DNA from: SAR324 cluster bacterium
Lineage (GTDB): Bacteria; SAR324; JACQKK01
Direction: 5' to 3'
NCBI GenBank assembly: GCA_022573975.1
Contig: JACZSY010000004.1
Span: 1 to 45,591 of the forward strand
DNA: 45,591 nucleotides
Shown: piece by piece, positions 24,855-36,053 of the stretch
Position numbering within the stretch: the first letter of the stretch is position 1
Layout: each line of letters opens with the position of its first letter
The notes under the pieces: generated by a model
What the model was told of the DNA's origin: nothing
Database searches by the model: none
What the model saw: the letters and a program-made list of their open reading frames with translations, nothing else
Made by a program: the position numbers and the translations under genes

Positions 24855-24896
24855 CCGTCCGCTCATCTCCGTCCGCTCATCTCCGTCCGCTCATCC
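24855..24896. repeat. 3 x 14-bp tandem repeat at the dinB 3' end
   Basis: CCGTCCGCTCATCT is repeated three times (24855-24868, 24869-24882, 24883-24896), with the final base changed in the last copy. The last copy overlaps the dinB stop codon and its final sense codon. Confidence 0.9.
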
Positions 24897-25997
24897 CACC
24901 CAGGGGAACGCCAACTGGCTTTCCAGGCCGGGCTCCGGAGGCGCGTTGTCCAGTTGGGAGAGACCCAGGCCCAGCAATCGCAGCTTTTCGCCCATCAATC
25001 CCGAGTTGCGGAACAAGGCCTCGGCCTGCGCGCGGATTGTGCCCTCCTGGTCGGTGTGAGCGGCCAGGGTGACGCTGCGGGTGATGGTGCGGAATTGGGC
25101 GGTGCGCAGCTTCACGGTGAGCGTGCGGCCCTTCACCCCGGCGGAGACCATGCGGCCGGCCAGCCCCGCCGCAAGCTCCGCCAGCCGCTCCAGCAGCCAT
25201 TGCGGGTCATCGTGATCCTCGGCGAAGGTGTCCTCGATGCTGACCGATTTGCGTTCCCTGTGGGGCTCCACCGCGCGGTCGTCGATGCCGCGGGCGATGC
25301 GGTGAAAATAGGCGCCGCGCTTGCCGAAGCGGTGGGTCAGTTCCGCCAGCGGCAGCGACTCCAACTGGCCGCAGGTGGTCATCCCCAAAGCCTCGAAGGC
25401 GCCAAGGGTGGCCTTGCCGATGCCCGGCACCTTGCCCAGCGGCAGGATTTTCACGAACGCGGCGACGTCTTGGGGGCGGATCACGAACAGGCCATCGGGC
25501 TTGCGCTCATCGGAGGCGATTTTGGCCAGGAACTTGTTGGGGGCCACACCGGCCGAAGCGGTGAGCTTGGTTTCCCGCAGAATATCGCCCTTGATGGCCT
25601 CCGCGATGCGCGTGGCCGAGGGGTTGCCCACGCGGTTTTCGGTCACGTCCAGATAGGCCTCGTCCAGCGAAAGGGGTTCCACCAGATCGGTGTAGCGATG
25701 AAAAATCGCCCTGATTTCCCCCGAAACGCCCCTGTATTTTTCAAAGCTGGGGGGAATGAACACCGCCTGGGGGCAGAGCCGGTAGGCCCGCGAACAGGCC
25801 ATGGCCGAATGGATGCCGAAACGCCGGGCCTCATAACTGGCCGCCGCGACCACTCCCCGGCTGTTGGGCGATCCCCCCACCACCACCGGCAGGCCCTCCA
25901 GGGCGGGGTTGTCCCGTATTTCGACGGACGCAAAAAAAGCGTCCATGTCGATATGAACGATTTTTCGAATCCGAGGATCGGAAATTTCGCTGAACAT
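24891..25997 (-). CDS. dinB: DNA polymerase IV (Y family)
   Basis: A 368-residue error-prone translesion polymerase. Motifs are intact: VHIDMDAFFASVE with the first metal Asp, PLSLDEAYLDVT with the catalytic Asp-Glu, and GVAPNKFLAKIASDERKPDG. Helix-hairpin-helix elements include LGKVPGIGKATLGAFEALG. The little-finger domain ends the protein without an obvious beta-clamp motif beyond QLAFPWVG, which resembles a QLxLF-type clamp-binding tail. The start at 25997 is the first Met before the catalytic domain; the upstream in-frame extension to 26096 is not family-like. The ribosome binding site is weak. I see no LexA-type SOS box that I would defend. Confidence 0.95.
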   Translation of the reverse strand: MFSEISDPRIRKIVHIDMDAFFASVEIRDNPALEGLPVVVGGSPNSRGVVAAASYEARRFGIHSAMACSRAYRLCPQAVFIPPSFEKYRGVSGEIRAIFHRYTDLVEPLSLDEAYLDVTENRVGNPSATRIAEAIKGDILRETKLTASAGVAPNKFLAKIASDERKPDGLFVIRPQDVAAFVKILPLGKVPGIGKATLGAFEALGMTTCGQLESLPLAELTHRFGKRGAYFHRIARGIDDRAVEPHRERKSVSIEDTFAEDHDDPQWLLERLAELAAGLAGRMVSAGVKGRTLTVKLRTAQFRTITRSVTLAAHTDQEGTIRAQAEALFRNSGLMGEKLRLLGLGLSQLDNAPPEPGLESQLAFPWVG

Positions 25998-26160
25998 GAA
26001 CAAAAGTTTACCAGAAAGACGCCAGGAAATCCAGAGGTAGCGATTCTGGACCTGCCCCAAAAATAGCCGTTTCCACTTGCCGATCACCGCAAGCACCTGG
26101 AAAACAAGGAACGAGGCTGTTTGCGGACGTGATTTTGGGGAAACTGCTGGTTTATTTGGG

Positions 26161-26189
26161 TTGAATCTTCCGTGTTGGTGGGATATGTT
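26161..26189 (+). promoter_or_regulatory. Candidate promoter for hisIG
   Basis: TTGAAT (26161-26166), a 17-base spacer and TATGTT (26184-26189). The predicted start lies about 90 bases before hisI, in the divergent gap with dinB. Confidence 0.4.
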
Positions 26190-26284
26190 TATGGATTACG
26201 TTTTTTTGCCCTTACTGAGTTTTTCTTTTCACCGTGGCGATGCATTGAACGGTGATTAACGACATCACGAAACAGATTCCAGCA

Positions 26285-26674
26285 ATGAACCCTGTCGAGA
26301 TGGATTTCGAAAAAGCCGGAGGATTGATCACCGCCGTGGTTCAGGACTACCAGAGCGGCGAGGTGCTCCAGGTTTCCTACATGAACCCGGAATCCTTCGC
26401 ATTGACCCGGCAAACGGGGAGAATGCACTATTTTTCCCGTACGCGGAATAAATTGTGGATGAAGGGCGAACAATCGGGTCATTTTCAGGAGGTGGTGGAG
26501 ACCCTGGTGGATTGCGACCTGGATGCGTTGGTGTTCAAAATTCGTCAAATTGGCGGCGCCGCCTGCCACACCGGCTACCGCTCCTGTTTTCACCGGCGCC
26601 TGGAAGCAGGCGGAAATTTGATCACGATAGAAAAAGAGAAAGTCTTCGATCCCGCCCAGGTGTATAAAGCATGA
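26285..26674 (+). CDS. hisI: Phosphoribosyl-AMP cyclohydrolase
   Basis: A 129-residue cytoplasmic enzyme that opens the purine ring of phosphoribosyl-AMP in histidine synthesis. Motifs are as expected: [39 protein letters not shown], the Mg-binding CDLDAL, and Zn-site Cys residues in [11 protein letters not shown]. It lacks the HisE pyrophosphohydrolase domain, so this is the stand-alone HisI type. ATG 26285 gives family-like length; a GTG at 26252 would add 11 residues, and neither has a strong SD. Its end overlaps hisG by ATGA. Confidence 0.95.
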   Translation: MNPVEMDFEKAGGLITAVVQDYQSGEVLQVSYMNPESFALTRQTGRMHYFSRTRNKLWMKGEQSGHFQEVVETLVDCDLDALVFKIRQIGGAACHTGYRSCFHRRLEAGGNLITIEKEKVFDPAQVYKA

Positions 26675-27540
26675 TATTAAAGCTTGGAATTCCCAAGGGG
26701 AGCCTGCTGCAAGCGACGGTGGAACTGTTCCGGAAAGCGGGTTACAAAATTACCATTCCCGATCGTTCCTATTACCCGAACATCGACGATCCCGAAATTG
26801 AATGCCTGTTGCTCCGTGCGCAGGAAATTGCCCGCTATGTGGAGGAAGGATTGTTGGACGCCGGTTTGACCGGCTACGACTGGGTGATCGAGAACGACGC
26901 GGATGTGCACGAGGTTTCCGACCTGGTGTATTCCAAGACCGGATCGGGAAAGGCCCGCTGGGTGCTGGCGGTGCCCAACGATTCCCCAATCCAATCGGTG
27001 AAAGATCTCGAGGGAAAAAGGATCGCGACCGAAGCCATGAACCTGACCAATAAATACCTGGCAAAACACGGAGTGAAGGCCAAGGTGGAATTTTCCTGGG
27101 GCGCCACCGAGGTCAAACCTCCGAAACTGGCCGATGCGATCGTGGACATCACCGAAACCGGCTCATCCCTCCGCGCCAACAACATGCGGATCGTGGAAAC
27201 CTTGCTGGAAACCAACACCAAACTCATCGCCAACCACCAAGCCTGGGAAGACCCCGAAAAACGCGCGAAGATCGAACAAATCGGCATGCTCCTCATCGGG
27301 GCCATCGTGGCTGAAACCAATGTGGGTTTGATGATGAACGTCCCGAAAGCCTCCTTGGCCGAAATCGCCGGTATCCTGCCCTCCTTGCACACCCCCACCA
27401 TCTCCGAAATGACCGATTCGAAATGGGTGGCGGTGATGGTGATCCTCGAGGAAAAGGTGGCCCGGGACCTGATTCCCGAATTGAAACGCCACGGCGCCAG
27501 TGGCATCGTTGAATTTCCTTTGAACAAGGTCATTCCTTGA
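26671..27540 (+). CDS. hisG: ATP phosphoribosyltransferase, long form
   Basis: A 289-residue enzyme for the first committed step of histidine synthesis, joining ATP and PRPP. The N-terminal [21 protein letters not shown] and the PRPP-binding [15 protein letters not shown] region are typical. The C-terminal ~75 residues form the HisG_C regulatory domain ([21 protein letters not shown]), which mediates histidine feedback, so no HisZ partner is needed. The start codon overlaps the hisI stop by four bases, showing a two-gene his operon. The other his genes lie elsewhere. Confidence 0.96.
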   Translation: MILKLGIPKGSLLQATVELFRKAGYKITIPDRSYYPNIDDPEIECLLLRAQEIARYVEEGLLDAGLTGYDWVIENDADVHEVSDLVYSKTGSGKARWVLAVPNDSPIQSVKDLEGKRIATEAMNLTNKYLAKHGVKAKVEFSWGATEVKPPKLADAIVDITETGSSLRANNMRIVETLLETNTKLIANHQAWEDPEKRAKIEQIGMLLIGAIVAETNVGLMMNVPKASLAEIAGILPSLHTPTISEMTDSKWVAVMVILEEKVARDLIPELKRHGASGIVEFPLNKVIP

Positions 27541-27896
27541 TCATGAAGCACACCGCCGCAAGCGGAGGGGAATGGAACGGCATAAAAAATTCAAACCTTT
27601 TTCGCGGCATTTTTCCCATATTTTCACCGGAAACCTCCTTTTCCCCATGGTCTTCAGGCCAAATCGCCGTCAGTCAAGGCCTCGGTTCAGTGCAAATTTC
27701 CCGCTTTTTATCCCGGCGGGGCTTTTGGTTGACAATGCCTCAGATTGTGCCATAAATCGTATCTTGGCCGGTTTGTACCTATAACCATTTTTTCAACCCA
27801 TTCCAGTGCCTTTTTTTAAAACAGGCTTTCATCCAAAATGAAGGCAAGCCTGCTTTGGCGGGGGCATTGATCAGCAAGAAACAGTAAGGACCACCC
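27541..27896. other. Leader region of rpsA
   Basis: I see no gene. The region contains a strong promoter at 27729-27757 and a leader of about 130 bases with an A/T-rich stretch. S1 leaders in other bacteria are autoregulated by S1 itself; I see no structure here I would assign to that. Confidence 0.5.
27729..27757 (+). promoter_or_regulatory. Strong promoter for rpsA
   Basis: A consensus TTGACA (27729-27734) is followed after 16 bases by CATAAAT (27751-27757). It is the best sigma-70 match in the window, as expected for a ribosomal protein gene. Confidence 0.65.
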
Positions 27897-30008
<2,112 letters not shown>

Positions 30009-30010
30009 CC

Positions 30011-30050
30011 CGAGAATAAGCCGAGCATAACCAGCGGAATTTATTCTTCG
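30011..30050 (+). terminator. Possible weak terminator after rpsA
   Basis: CGAGAATAA (30011-30019) can pair with TTATTC-T-TCG (30041-30050) with one bulged base, enclosing a smaller CCG/CGG stem. It lies just after the rpsA stop. The T tract is poor, so read-through into prmA is likely. Confidence 0.3.
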
Positions 30051-30202
30051 ATTTCCCTCCAAAACGACCTCCGGGGATGCGCCGGGATCGCGGTGGCCAG
30101 CCACGCGGCGGCGGGATCCCCGGCCCTTCCCTCCCAGCCGTTCATTTTTCCCGTCACCGCACCCCCCGTTTCAGCATCGGCCAGGTTGCCCTTGGAGAGG
30201 GA

Positions 30203-31228
30203 ATGCCGCCAGGGAAGGAGGAATCGCTCATCGATCCAAACGATTCCGGCCCGGGCCCGGCCGGCCATTTTTGGGAGTTGGAGGCCGAACTGGATTTGGC
30301 CGATGCGGAATTGTGGAGCCTGTTTTGTCACGAGAAAGGCGCCGCGGGTGCCGAGGTGATGGAAGAAGGGGATTCCCGGCTCACCATCCGTCATTTTTTC
30401 AATACACCTCCGGAGGGGTTCGGGGAATTGGACAATCTGGCCGCCGCAAAAGAAACGCTCCGATTTTCTGAAACCATGCTGGAAGCTTTTTCCGGACGAT
30501 ATCCCGCCGCCACGCCTCCGCATCGTATCGTCTGCCGGGCGCGCCCGGTGGAGCCCTGGGAGACCGCCTGGCGGGTTCATTTCAAGCCACTGGCCATCGG
30601 CGCGCGGTTGTTGATCGCCCCTCCATGGGAGCCCTTGCAGCCTGCCCGGGATGGGGCGTCCGCCCAGGAGGAGCGCCGGCTCCGGGTGGTGGTCGATCCC
30701 GGGATGGGGTTCGGCACCGGTGGGCATGCCTCGACCCGCCTCGCTTTGATGCTGTTGGAGGATTTGTTGCTGGAACCACCGATGGAACACCCCCCCTGGC
30801 GCATGCTTGACGTGGGCACCGGCTCGGGCATCCTGGCCATCGCCGCGGCGCTGTTGGCGGAAGCGCGAGTGACGGCGGTGGATATCGACAAGGACGCCCT
30901 GCCCGAAGTGCGCCGCAATTTCCGGCTCAGTGGCCTGACCGGCCCCGAGTTTTTGCTGCGGGGGGAACCCGCTTGCCTCAGGGGGAGCTACCCCCTGGTG
31001 ACCGCCAATATCACCGCCCCCGTGCTGCTGACCCTGCGCGATTCCCTGCTTCGCTTGACGGCGCCGGGCGGATATCTGATTGTGAGTGGCGTGCTGGAAT
31101 CCGAACTGGAGTCTTTTTTACCGTCCTTCCTGACCCACACGGGCAATTTTTCCGTCCAGCTCGAGGTTGAAAAACGCCATCAAGGATGGTGGGGCTGCCG
31201 CATCAAACGTGGATCGTCCGATCCCTGA
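30203..31228 (+). CDS. prmA: Ribosomal protein L11 methyltransferase
   Basis: A 341-residue SAM-dependent enzyme that methylates ribosomal protein L11. The N-terminal L11-binding domain (WELEAELDLADAELWSLF) precedes the class I methyltransferase fold, with PGMGFGTGGHASTRLAL, MLDVGTGSGILAIAAALL, VTAVDIDKDAL and the NxTAP-like LVTANITAPVLLTL. ATG 30203 is the best start; an in-frame upstream extension to 30077 is unlike the family. Position after rpsA and before xseB suggests a loosely linked translation and housekeeping group. Confidence 0.94.
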   Translation: MPPGKEESLIDPNDSGPGPAGHFWELEAELDLADAELWSLFCHEKGAAGAEVMEEGDSRLTIRHFFNTPPEGFGELDNLAAAKETLRFSETMLEAFSGRYPAATPPHRIVCRARPVEPWETAWRVHFKPLAIGARLLIAPPWEPLQPARDGASAQEERRLRVVVDPGMGFGTGGHASTRLALMLLEDLLLEPPMEHPPWRMLDVGTGSGILAIAAALLAEARVTAVDIDKDALPEVRRNFRLSGLTGPEFLLRGEPACLRGSYPLVTANITAPVLLTLRDSLLRLTAPGGYLIVSGVLESELESFLPSFLTHTGNFSVQLEVEKRHQGWWGCRIKRGSSDP

Positions 31229-31250
31229 CAGCAAAATTTAATTTGAGGCC

Positions 31251-31547
31251 ATGGCGAAAAAACGAACTTCTATCGGCGGCGATGACGGCTCCGGCGGCCA
31301 GGAAGGCACCGTGACCGTGCCTTTCGAGGAGGCAATGAAACATCTGGAAAACGCGGTGCGAAAGCTGGAAGACGGCGCCCTGGGTCTGGAGGATTCCCTC
31401 AAGGTGTTCGAGGAGGGGATTCAATGGAGCCGTCAATGCCATCACCGCCTTGCCGATGCCGAGCGCAAGGTGGAGATGTTGCTGAAAACGGACAGGGAGG
31501 AATTGACCCAGGTGGCATTCGACCTGGGCGAGGAGGGGGATGGATAA
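31251..31547 (+). CDS. xseB: Exodeoxyribonuclease VII small subunit
   Basis: A 98-residue protein. The core VPFEEAMKHLENAVRKLEDGALGLEDSLKVFEEG and the following helix are diagnostic of XseB, the small subunit that coats the XseA nuclease. The N-terminal ~20 residues are a glycine-rich extension. A GAGG site precedes the ATG. The usual downstream ispA is absent: a long non-coding gap follows. Confidence 0.95.
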   Translation: MAKKRTSIGGDDGSGGQEGTVTVPFEEAMKHLENAVRKLEDGALGLEDSLKVFEEGIQWSRQCHHRLADAERKVEMLLKTDREELTQVAFDLGEEGDG

Positions 31548-31969
31548 ACGGCGATGGTTGCGCAAACGCTTGCCGGGGAAAAGCGGCGCTCACGGCATCA
31601 ACCGATTGCCATCCGGCAATAGCTGGATCGGTTGTATCCCCGCGGCCCGTCCGGCCGGGCCAATCGGCCGCCTCCGGTGCCGCCGTCCTGGATCGCCTTT
31701 TGCGCGCATTACCGCAACGCCCAGTTCACCTCGCGCCATCCGCACCAATTCCGCGGCCATGCCTTGCTGAAATTCCGCTTCCTGAACACCCTTTCCCGCG
31801 GCCATGGTCATGGTATCCGGCATTCCACCGGGCCGGCCGGGATGTCTTGACATTTTCTTTTCAGCTGGGCTTTTCATGTTATGATGCCTGCCAGAACGAT
31901 TTGGGCCTTTACAATCGGGATTCCCCGGGCTGTTTGAGGGACACTGCGGGCCATGCGGCTGGAGCGGAT
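31548..31969. other. Non-coding gap after xseB
   Basis: No gene is supported. Long open frames on both strands are low-complexity, lack ribosome binding sites and match no family. I see no terminator hairpin or clear promoter pair. Confidence 0.45.
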
Positions 31970-32608
31970 ATGGTGATGAAAATGTTGGCGGGGGCATTGC
32001 TCAGCACGGCCTTGATGGTCGTGTGGGGAGTCGTGTTCTGGTTCGTCGCGTTGCCATCGGGATGGGTATTGCAGAGCTTTCCCGCCGGCACAGGGATGCA
32101 AGCCCGTTTTGAAAACGAACTGCCCAAATCCGGGAGTTATTATTTCCCCCTCCCAAAATCCGATTCGCCGCTCGATGCCTTCGTGAAGGGTGTGTTGAGA
32201 TTCCAGCGGTTGGGGGGAATCGGAACCACGGGCGTGTTGCATTACACCCGCACCCAATCGAATTCTTTTTCCCTGTTCGCCTTCCTGACCGCGGCAGGTT
32301 ACCTGTTCCTTTCGGCTGTGTTGGGAGGAATCACCCTGCTTATCACCATCCAGGGCAAATCGTCCTATTTTTCCCGGATGATGTTCCTTTTTTGGCTGGG
32401 AATTTTGGTATCGCTGGCCGGCCGTCTGATGGACCCGGCCGTTTTGGGATTGCCCTGGCCTTATTTTCTGACCTCCGCCCTCCATGCCTTCACCAATTGG
32501 ATCATCATTGGATTTGTAATGGCCGCCTTCGTCCAGAAGACACGGGGATATGTTCATTACACCGATTCCAGCAAACCTCTCTGGAAACGGGCCTTGGACG
32601 TAGATTGA
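31970..32608 (+). CDS. Unknown four-helix membrane protein
   Basis: A 212-residue protein I do not recognise. It has about four transmembrane helices (AGALLSTALMVVWGVVFWFV; AFLTAAGYLFLSAVLGGITLL; MMFLFWLGILVSLAG; AFTNWIIIGFVMAAFV). The first and second are separated by a ~75-residue loop (PKSGSYYFPLPKSDSPLDAF), which probably faces the periplasm. The C-terminus is cytoplasmic and basic. ATG 31970 is supported by GGAG at 31961-31964; the longer in-frame extension upstream is not protein-like. It may be transcribed with the ABC importer 117 bases downstream, but nothing ties it to transport. Confidence 0.7.
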   Translation: MVMKMLAGALLSTALMVVWGVVFWFVALPSGWVLQSFPAGTGMQARFENELPKSGSYYFPLPKSDSPLDAFVKGVLRFQRLGGIGTTGVLHYTRTQSNSFSLFAFLTAAGYLFLSAVLGGITLLITIQGKSSYFSRMMFLFWLGILVSLAGRLMDPAVLGLPWPYFLTSALHAFTNWIIIGFVMAAFVQKTRGYVHYTDSSKPLWKRALDVD

Positions 32609-32725
32609 AATGCGATGGCGAAGGGGTGGCAAGGCGACGTTCCGGAGGCATCGATTCTCCGGTGAGCTGAAGGGCCGGGCAGGCCACGGCCGGCTTCCCC
32701 AAGCAGCAAACCTTCAACACGGGAG

Positions 32726-34279
32726 ATGCGGATTGGAATGATGGGCGCTCTTCGCTTCCTGAAAAGTCTTCTTGCCCTTTCAGTCTTCCTTGCCGGGGCC
32801 GCGCTTTCGTTGCCCGCCAAGACGCCGGTTGGCGGAGACCTGGTGGTGGCGCTGGGCAGCGCTCCCGCCACGCTCGATCCTTTTTTGGCGACCGACGCCA
32901 ACGGTATTCGGATCTCCCACCAACTGATCTTCGAAACCCTGTTGCGCCTGGACGATTCTCTTTCCATCGCGCCTGGCCTGGCCCAATGGCGGCGGATCTC
33001 TCCCACCAAATACCGGTTCCAGGTTCGCAAGGGGCACCGCTTTCAGAACGGCGCTTCCCTGGACGCCCGCGACGTGGCGTTCACTCTGCGCCATTTCATG
33101 GCCAAGGGCACCGGATCGCCCTATGGCGCGGGCCTGAGAGAAAAGATTTCACGCATCGTTGTGCTTTCGGCCCAGGATTTTGAAATTACGCTGAATGCGC
33201 CCTACGCTTCCTTCCTCTCCGATTTGATCCTGCCGGTGGTGTCCCGCGGGGACAAGGGGAGAACAGAATCGGGGAGCTGGCTCAACGGAAGCGGCCCTTA
33301 CCGCCTGGCCCGCCGTTCGGTGGGCGAGATCGTGCTGGAGCGCAACCCATATGCACGCCCCCGCCCAGGGATCGCCCGTGTGGTCCTCAAGGTGATCAAG
33401 GACGAAAGCACCCGATTGCTCAAGTTCCGCAAGGGCGACATTCACTTGGGCATCAACGTTTTACCCCTGGACAAGCTGGCTTGGTTCAAGAGAAAACCCC
33501 TGGCGCGCGATTACCGCCTGGTGGAAGCGCCGGGCCTTTCTTTTCAATACCTGGGCTTCAACATGAGGGACCCGATCCTCTCCAAACCGGAGGTGCGGCA
33601 GGCGCTGGCGCAGGCGATCAATGTCGATTTGCTGATCACCTATCGGCAAAAGGGGCATTCGGTGCGCGCCACCGGATTGTTTCCCGCCGGCTCCCCCTTT
33701 GCCGATGGCTCCCTCCGTCCCCATTCCTACAACCCCGCAAAGGCGGCGCGGCTGTTGAACCAGGCGGGATATCCCCTCAAGGACGGCCGCCGCTTTTCCC
33801 TGGTCTACAAGACCAGCACGGACCGCTCGTCGATCAACCGTGCCCGGATCATCGCGGGGGATTTGAAAAAGGTGGGGGTCATTGTGGAAGTTCGCTCTTT
33901 GGAATGGGCCACCTTTTACGAGGACATCAAAAAAGGGAATTTCCAGTTGTACTCCCTGCGTTGGATCGGTGTTTCCGACCCGGGATTCCTGTTCGAGTTG
34001 CTCCATTCCAAAAAATTCCCCCCTGCCGGCCGGAACCGGGGGCGCTATGTCAGCGCCGGCATGGACGCCCTGCTGGAAAAAGCCCGGCTGGAGGCCGATC
34101 CGGCCAGGCGGAAACGGCTTTACCGGCTGGTGTCCCGCCGCGTCCATACAGATTTGCCCTACCTCAGTCTCTGGCACAACAACAATGTCGCGGTGGTTCA
34201 CCGCGCTTTGTCCGGATTCCTCCTCCATCCCTCGGGAGGGTTCGAGCATTTGGCCGCCATGACCTGGAAACGGCCATAG
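32726..34279 (+). CDS. Peptide-type ABC transporter substrate-binding protein
   Basis: About 517 residues with an N-terminal signal peptide (FLKSLLALSVFLAGAALSLPA) and a full SBP_bac_5 (DppA/OppA) fold: GGDLVVALGSAPATLDPF near the mature start, ISPTKYRFQVRKGHRFQNG, and the C-terminal HTDLPYLSLWHNNNVAVV. These periplasmic proteins capture peptides, nickel or similar solutes for import. No lipobox Cys is seen, so it is probably soluble. GGGAG sits too close to ATG 32726; ATG 32738 is an equally good start. It is followed by two permease genes. Confidence 0.92.
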   Translation: MRIGMMGALRFLKSLLALSVFLAGAALSLPAKTPVGGDLVVALGSAPATLDPFLATDANGIRISHQLIFETLLRLDDSLSIAPGLAQWRRISPTKYRFQVRKGHRFQNGASLDARDVAFTLRHFMAKGTGSPYGAGLREKISRIVVLSAQDFEITLNAPYASFLSDLILPVVSRGDKGRTESGSWLNGSGPYRLARRSVGEIVLERNPYARPRPGIARVVLKVIKDESTRLLKFRKGDIHLGINVLPLDKLAWFKRKPLARDYRLVEAPGLSFQYLGFNMRDPILSKPEVRQALAQAINVDLLITYRQKGHSVRATGLFPAGSPFADGSLRPHSYNPAKAARLLNQAGYPLKDGRRFSLVYKTSTDRSSINRARIIAGDLKKVGVIVEVRSLEWATFYEDIKKGNFQLYSLRWIGVSDPGFLFELLHSKKFPPAGRNRGRYVSAGMDALLEKARLEADPARRKRLYRLVSRRVHTDLPYLSLWHNNNVAVVHRALSGFLLHPSGGFEHLAAMTWKRP

Positions 34280-34299
34280 TCTGCCATGGTGGCGAGTCC

Positions 34300-35217
34300 A
34301 TGACATTTTTTTTCCAGCGTGTGCTTTGGACCCTCCCGATACTGTTCGGCGTGTTGACCCTGGTGTTCTTTCTGATCCATATGATTCCGGGGGACCCGGT
34401 GGACATGATGCTGGGGGAGCAGGCCCTCGCGGTGGATCGGGCGGAATTGCGCGCCGCGCTGGGTCTGGATCGGCCCATTGCCCATCAATATGTCTCCTAT
34501 CTGGGCCGCACGCTCAGCGGCGACCTGGGCACTTCTTTGCATCGGCGAACACCGGTGGGTGCATTGATCGCCGAGCGGCTTCCGGCCACGGTGGAACTGA
34601 TGCTGGGCGCGATCCTGGTCTCCCTGCTGACCGGCATGCCGTTGGGCTTGCTGGCGGCGATCCATTACGGCAAGTGGCCGGACAAGGTGGCCAGCCTGTT
34701 CGCCGTGCTGGGTGTGGCCATGCCCAATTTTTGGCTGGGCCCGTTGTTGATCCTGGCCTTTTCCATTCATCTCGACTGGCTGCCGGTCAACGAGCGCGGC
34801 ACCCTGGCCCATTTGGTGCTGCCCGCCATCACCCTGGGCACGGCCATGGCGGCCCTGCTTTCGCGCATGACCCGCATGTCCATGGTCGAGGTGTTGGGGG
34901 AGGATTACATCCGCACCGCCCGTTCCAAAGGACTGCGCGCGCGCACCGTGGTGCTGGTGCATGCCTTGCGCAACGCGCTGATCCCGGTGATCACGGTGAT
35001 CGGCCTGCAAATCGGGGTCTTGCTGTCCGGGGCGATCATCACCGAAAGCATCTTCGACTGGCCTGGGCTGGGCTCGCTGTTGCTGGAAGCCATCAAATCC
35101 CGGGATTACCCCTTGGTACAGGGGTGCATTCTGGTGATCGCCATGGGTTACGTGGGCGTCAATCTGATCACCGACCTGGCCTATGGCTGGATCGATCCAC
35201 GAATTCGCCGGTCATGA
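34300..35217 (+). CDS. ABC transporter permease, DppB/OppB family
   Basis: A 305-residue inner-membrane permease with about six helices. The N-terminal VLWTLPILFGVLTLVFFLIHMIPGDPVDMM and the cytoplasmic EAA loop (EDYIRTARSKGLRARTVVLVHALRNALIP), which docks to the ATPase, are characteristic. It begins 20 bases after the binding-protein stop, and its end overlaps the next permease by ATGA. A long in-frame extension upstream (from 33481) is only the open reading of the binding-protein region. Confidence 0.94.
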   Translation: MTFFFQRVLWTLPILFGVLTLVFFLIHMIPGDPVDMMLGEQALAVDRAELRAALGLDRPIAHQYVSYLGRTLSGDLGTSLHRRTPVGALIAERLPATVELMLGAILVSLLTGMPLGLLAAIHYGKWPDKVASLFAVLGVAMPNFWLGPLLILAFSIHLDWLPVNERGTLAHLVLPAITLGTAMAALLSRMTRMSMVEVLGEDYIRTARSKGLRARTVVLVHALRNALIPVITVIGLQIGVLLSGAIITESIFDWPGLGSLLLEAIKSRDYPLVQGCILVIAMGYVGVNLITDLAYGWIDPRIRRS

Positions 35218-36053
35218 AGGGATTCGCCACACCCCCCGGGCGGGAAGCCCGCAGGGCCTTGATGCTGGCCGCCTTGTTGACCGCCGGCTTTTTGCTGCCC
35301 GCCGTTTTCGCTGACCTGTTGGCGCCATTCGACCCGTCGGCGGTGGATCTCAGCGGGGGGTTGCAGCCGCCGGATGCCTCCCACCTTTTGGGACGGGATC
35401 AGCAGGGCGCGGATATCCTCAGCCGGCTCATTCATGGCGCCCAAATCTCCCTCTTCGTCGGATTTTGGACGGTCACGGTATCCACGCTGCTGGGGGTCGC
35501 GGTGGGATTGCTGGCCGGATATGCCGGTGGGTGGGTGGAGCAGTTGCTGATGCGCCTCGTGGATGTCCTGTTGGCCTTCCCCGGCCTTCTGCTGGCCATC
35601 GCGCTGGTGGCGATGCTGGGGGCCGGGAAGACCAATGTGGTGATCGCCTTGTCCGCTCTCGGCTGGACGGGTTTCGCCCGCCTGGTGCGCGGCCAGGTGC
35701 TGGCGGTCAAGAACCTGGATTACGTGCAAGCCGCCGAAGGCCTCGGCGCGAACCACTTGCGGATCATGGGGCGCCATATATTGCCCAATATCATGGCCCC
35801 GGTATTGGTTCAATCCTCATTCGCCATCGCCGGCGCGATTCTCTCCGAAGCCTCCTTGAGCTTTCTTGGGCTGGGGGTGGCGGTCGGAGAGCCCTCCTGG
35901 GGCGCCATGCTTTCCGAAGGCAGGTACGTCCTGTTCGAGGCCCCCTTCGTTTCCATCTTTCCTGGAACCGCCATCATGCTGGTTGTGCTGGGATTCAATC
36001 TGTTGGGCGACGCGGTGGCCGACTGGCTGGACCCGAAACGCAGGGTCTCCTGA
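35214..36053 (+). CDS. ABC transporter permease, DppC/OppC family
   Basis: A 279-residue permease partner. It has HLLGRDQQGADILSRLIHGAQISLFVG after the first helix and the EAA loop NLDYVQAAEGLGANHLRIMGRHILPNIM, both typical of DppC. The ATG overlaps the preceding stop (ATGA), so the pair is translationally coupled. No DppD/DppF ATPase gene follows, so the importer must borrow ATPases encoded elsewhere. Confidence 0.94.
   Translation: MKGFATPPGREARRALMLAALLTAGFLLPAVFADLLAPFDPSAVDLSGGLQPPDASHLLGRDQQGADILSRLIHGAQISLFVGFWTVTVSTLLGVAVGLLAGYAGGWVEQLLMRLVDVLLAFPGLLLAIALVAMLGAGKTNVVIALSALGWTGFARLVRGQVLAVKNLDYVQAAEGLGANHLRIMGRHILPNIMAPVLVQSSFAIAGAILSEASLSFLGLGVAVGEPSWGAMLSEGRYVLFEAPFVSIFPGTAIMLVVLGFNLLGDAVADWLDPKRRVS

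Noticed and set aside
24855-24896. Possible CRISPR-like array
   Set aside because: The three 14-bp units are contiguous without spacers and far too short for CRISPR repeats.
31424-31969. N-terminal extension of the 212-residue membrane protein (to 394 residues)
   Set aside because: The extension overlaps xseB, is not protein-like in composition, and a GGAG site supports ATG 31970.
33481-34299. N-terminal extension of the DppB-like permease
   Set aside because: It is the alternate frame of the binding-protein gene; the permease family begins at the Met at 34300.
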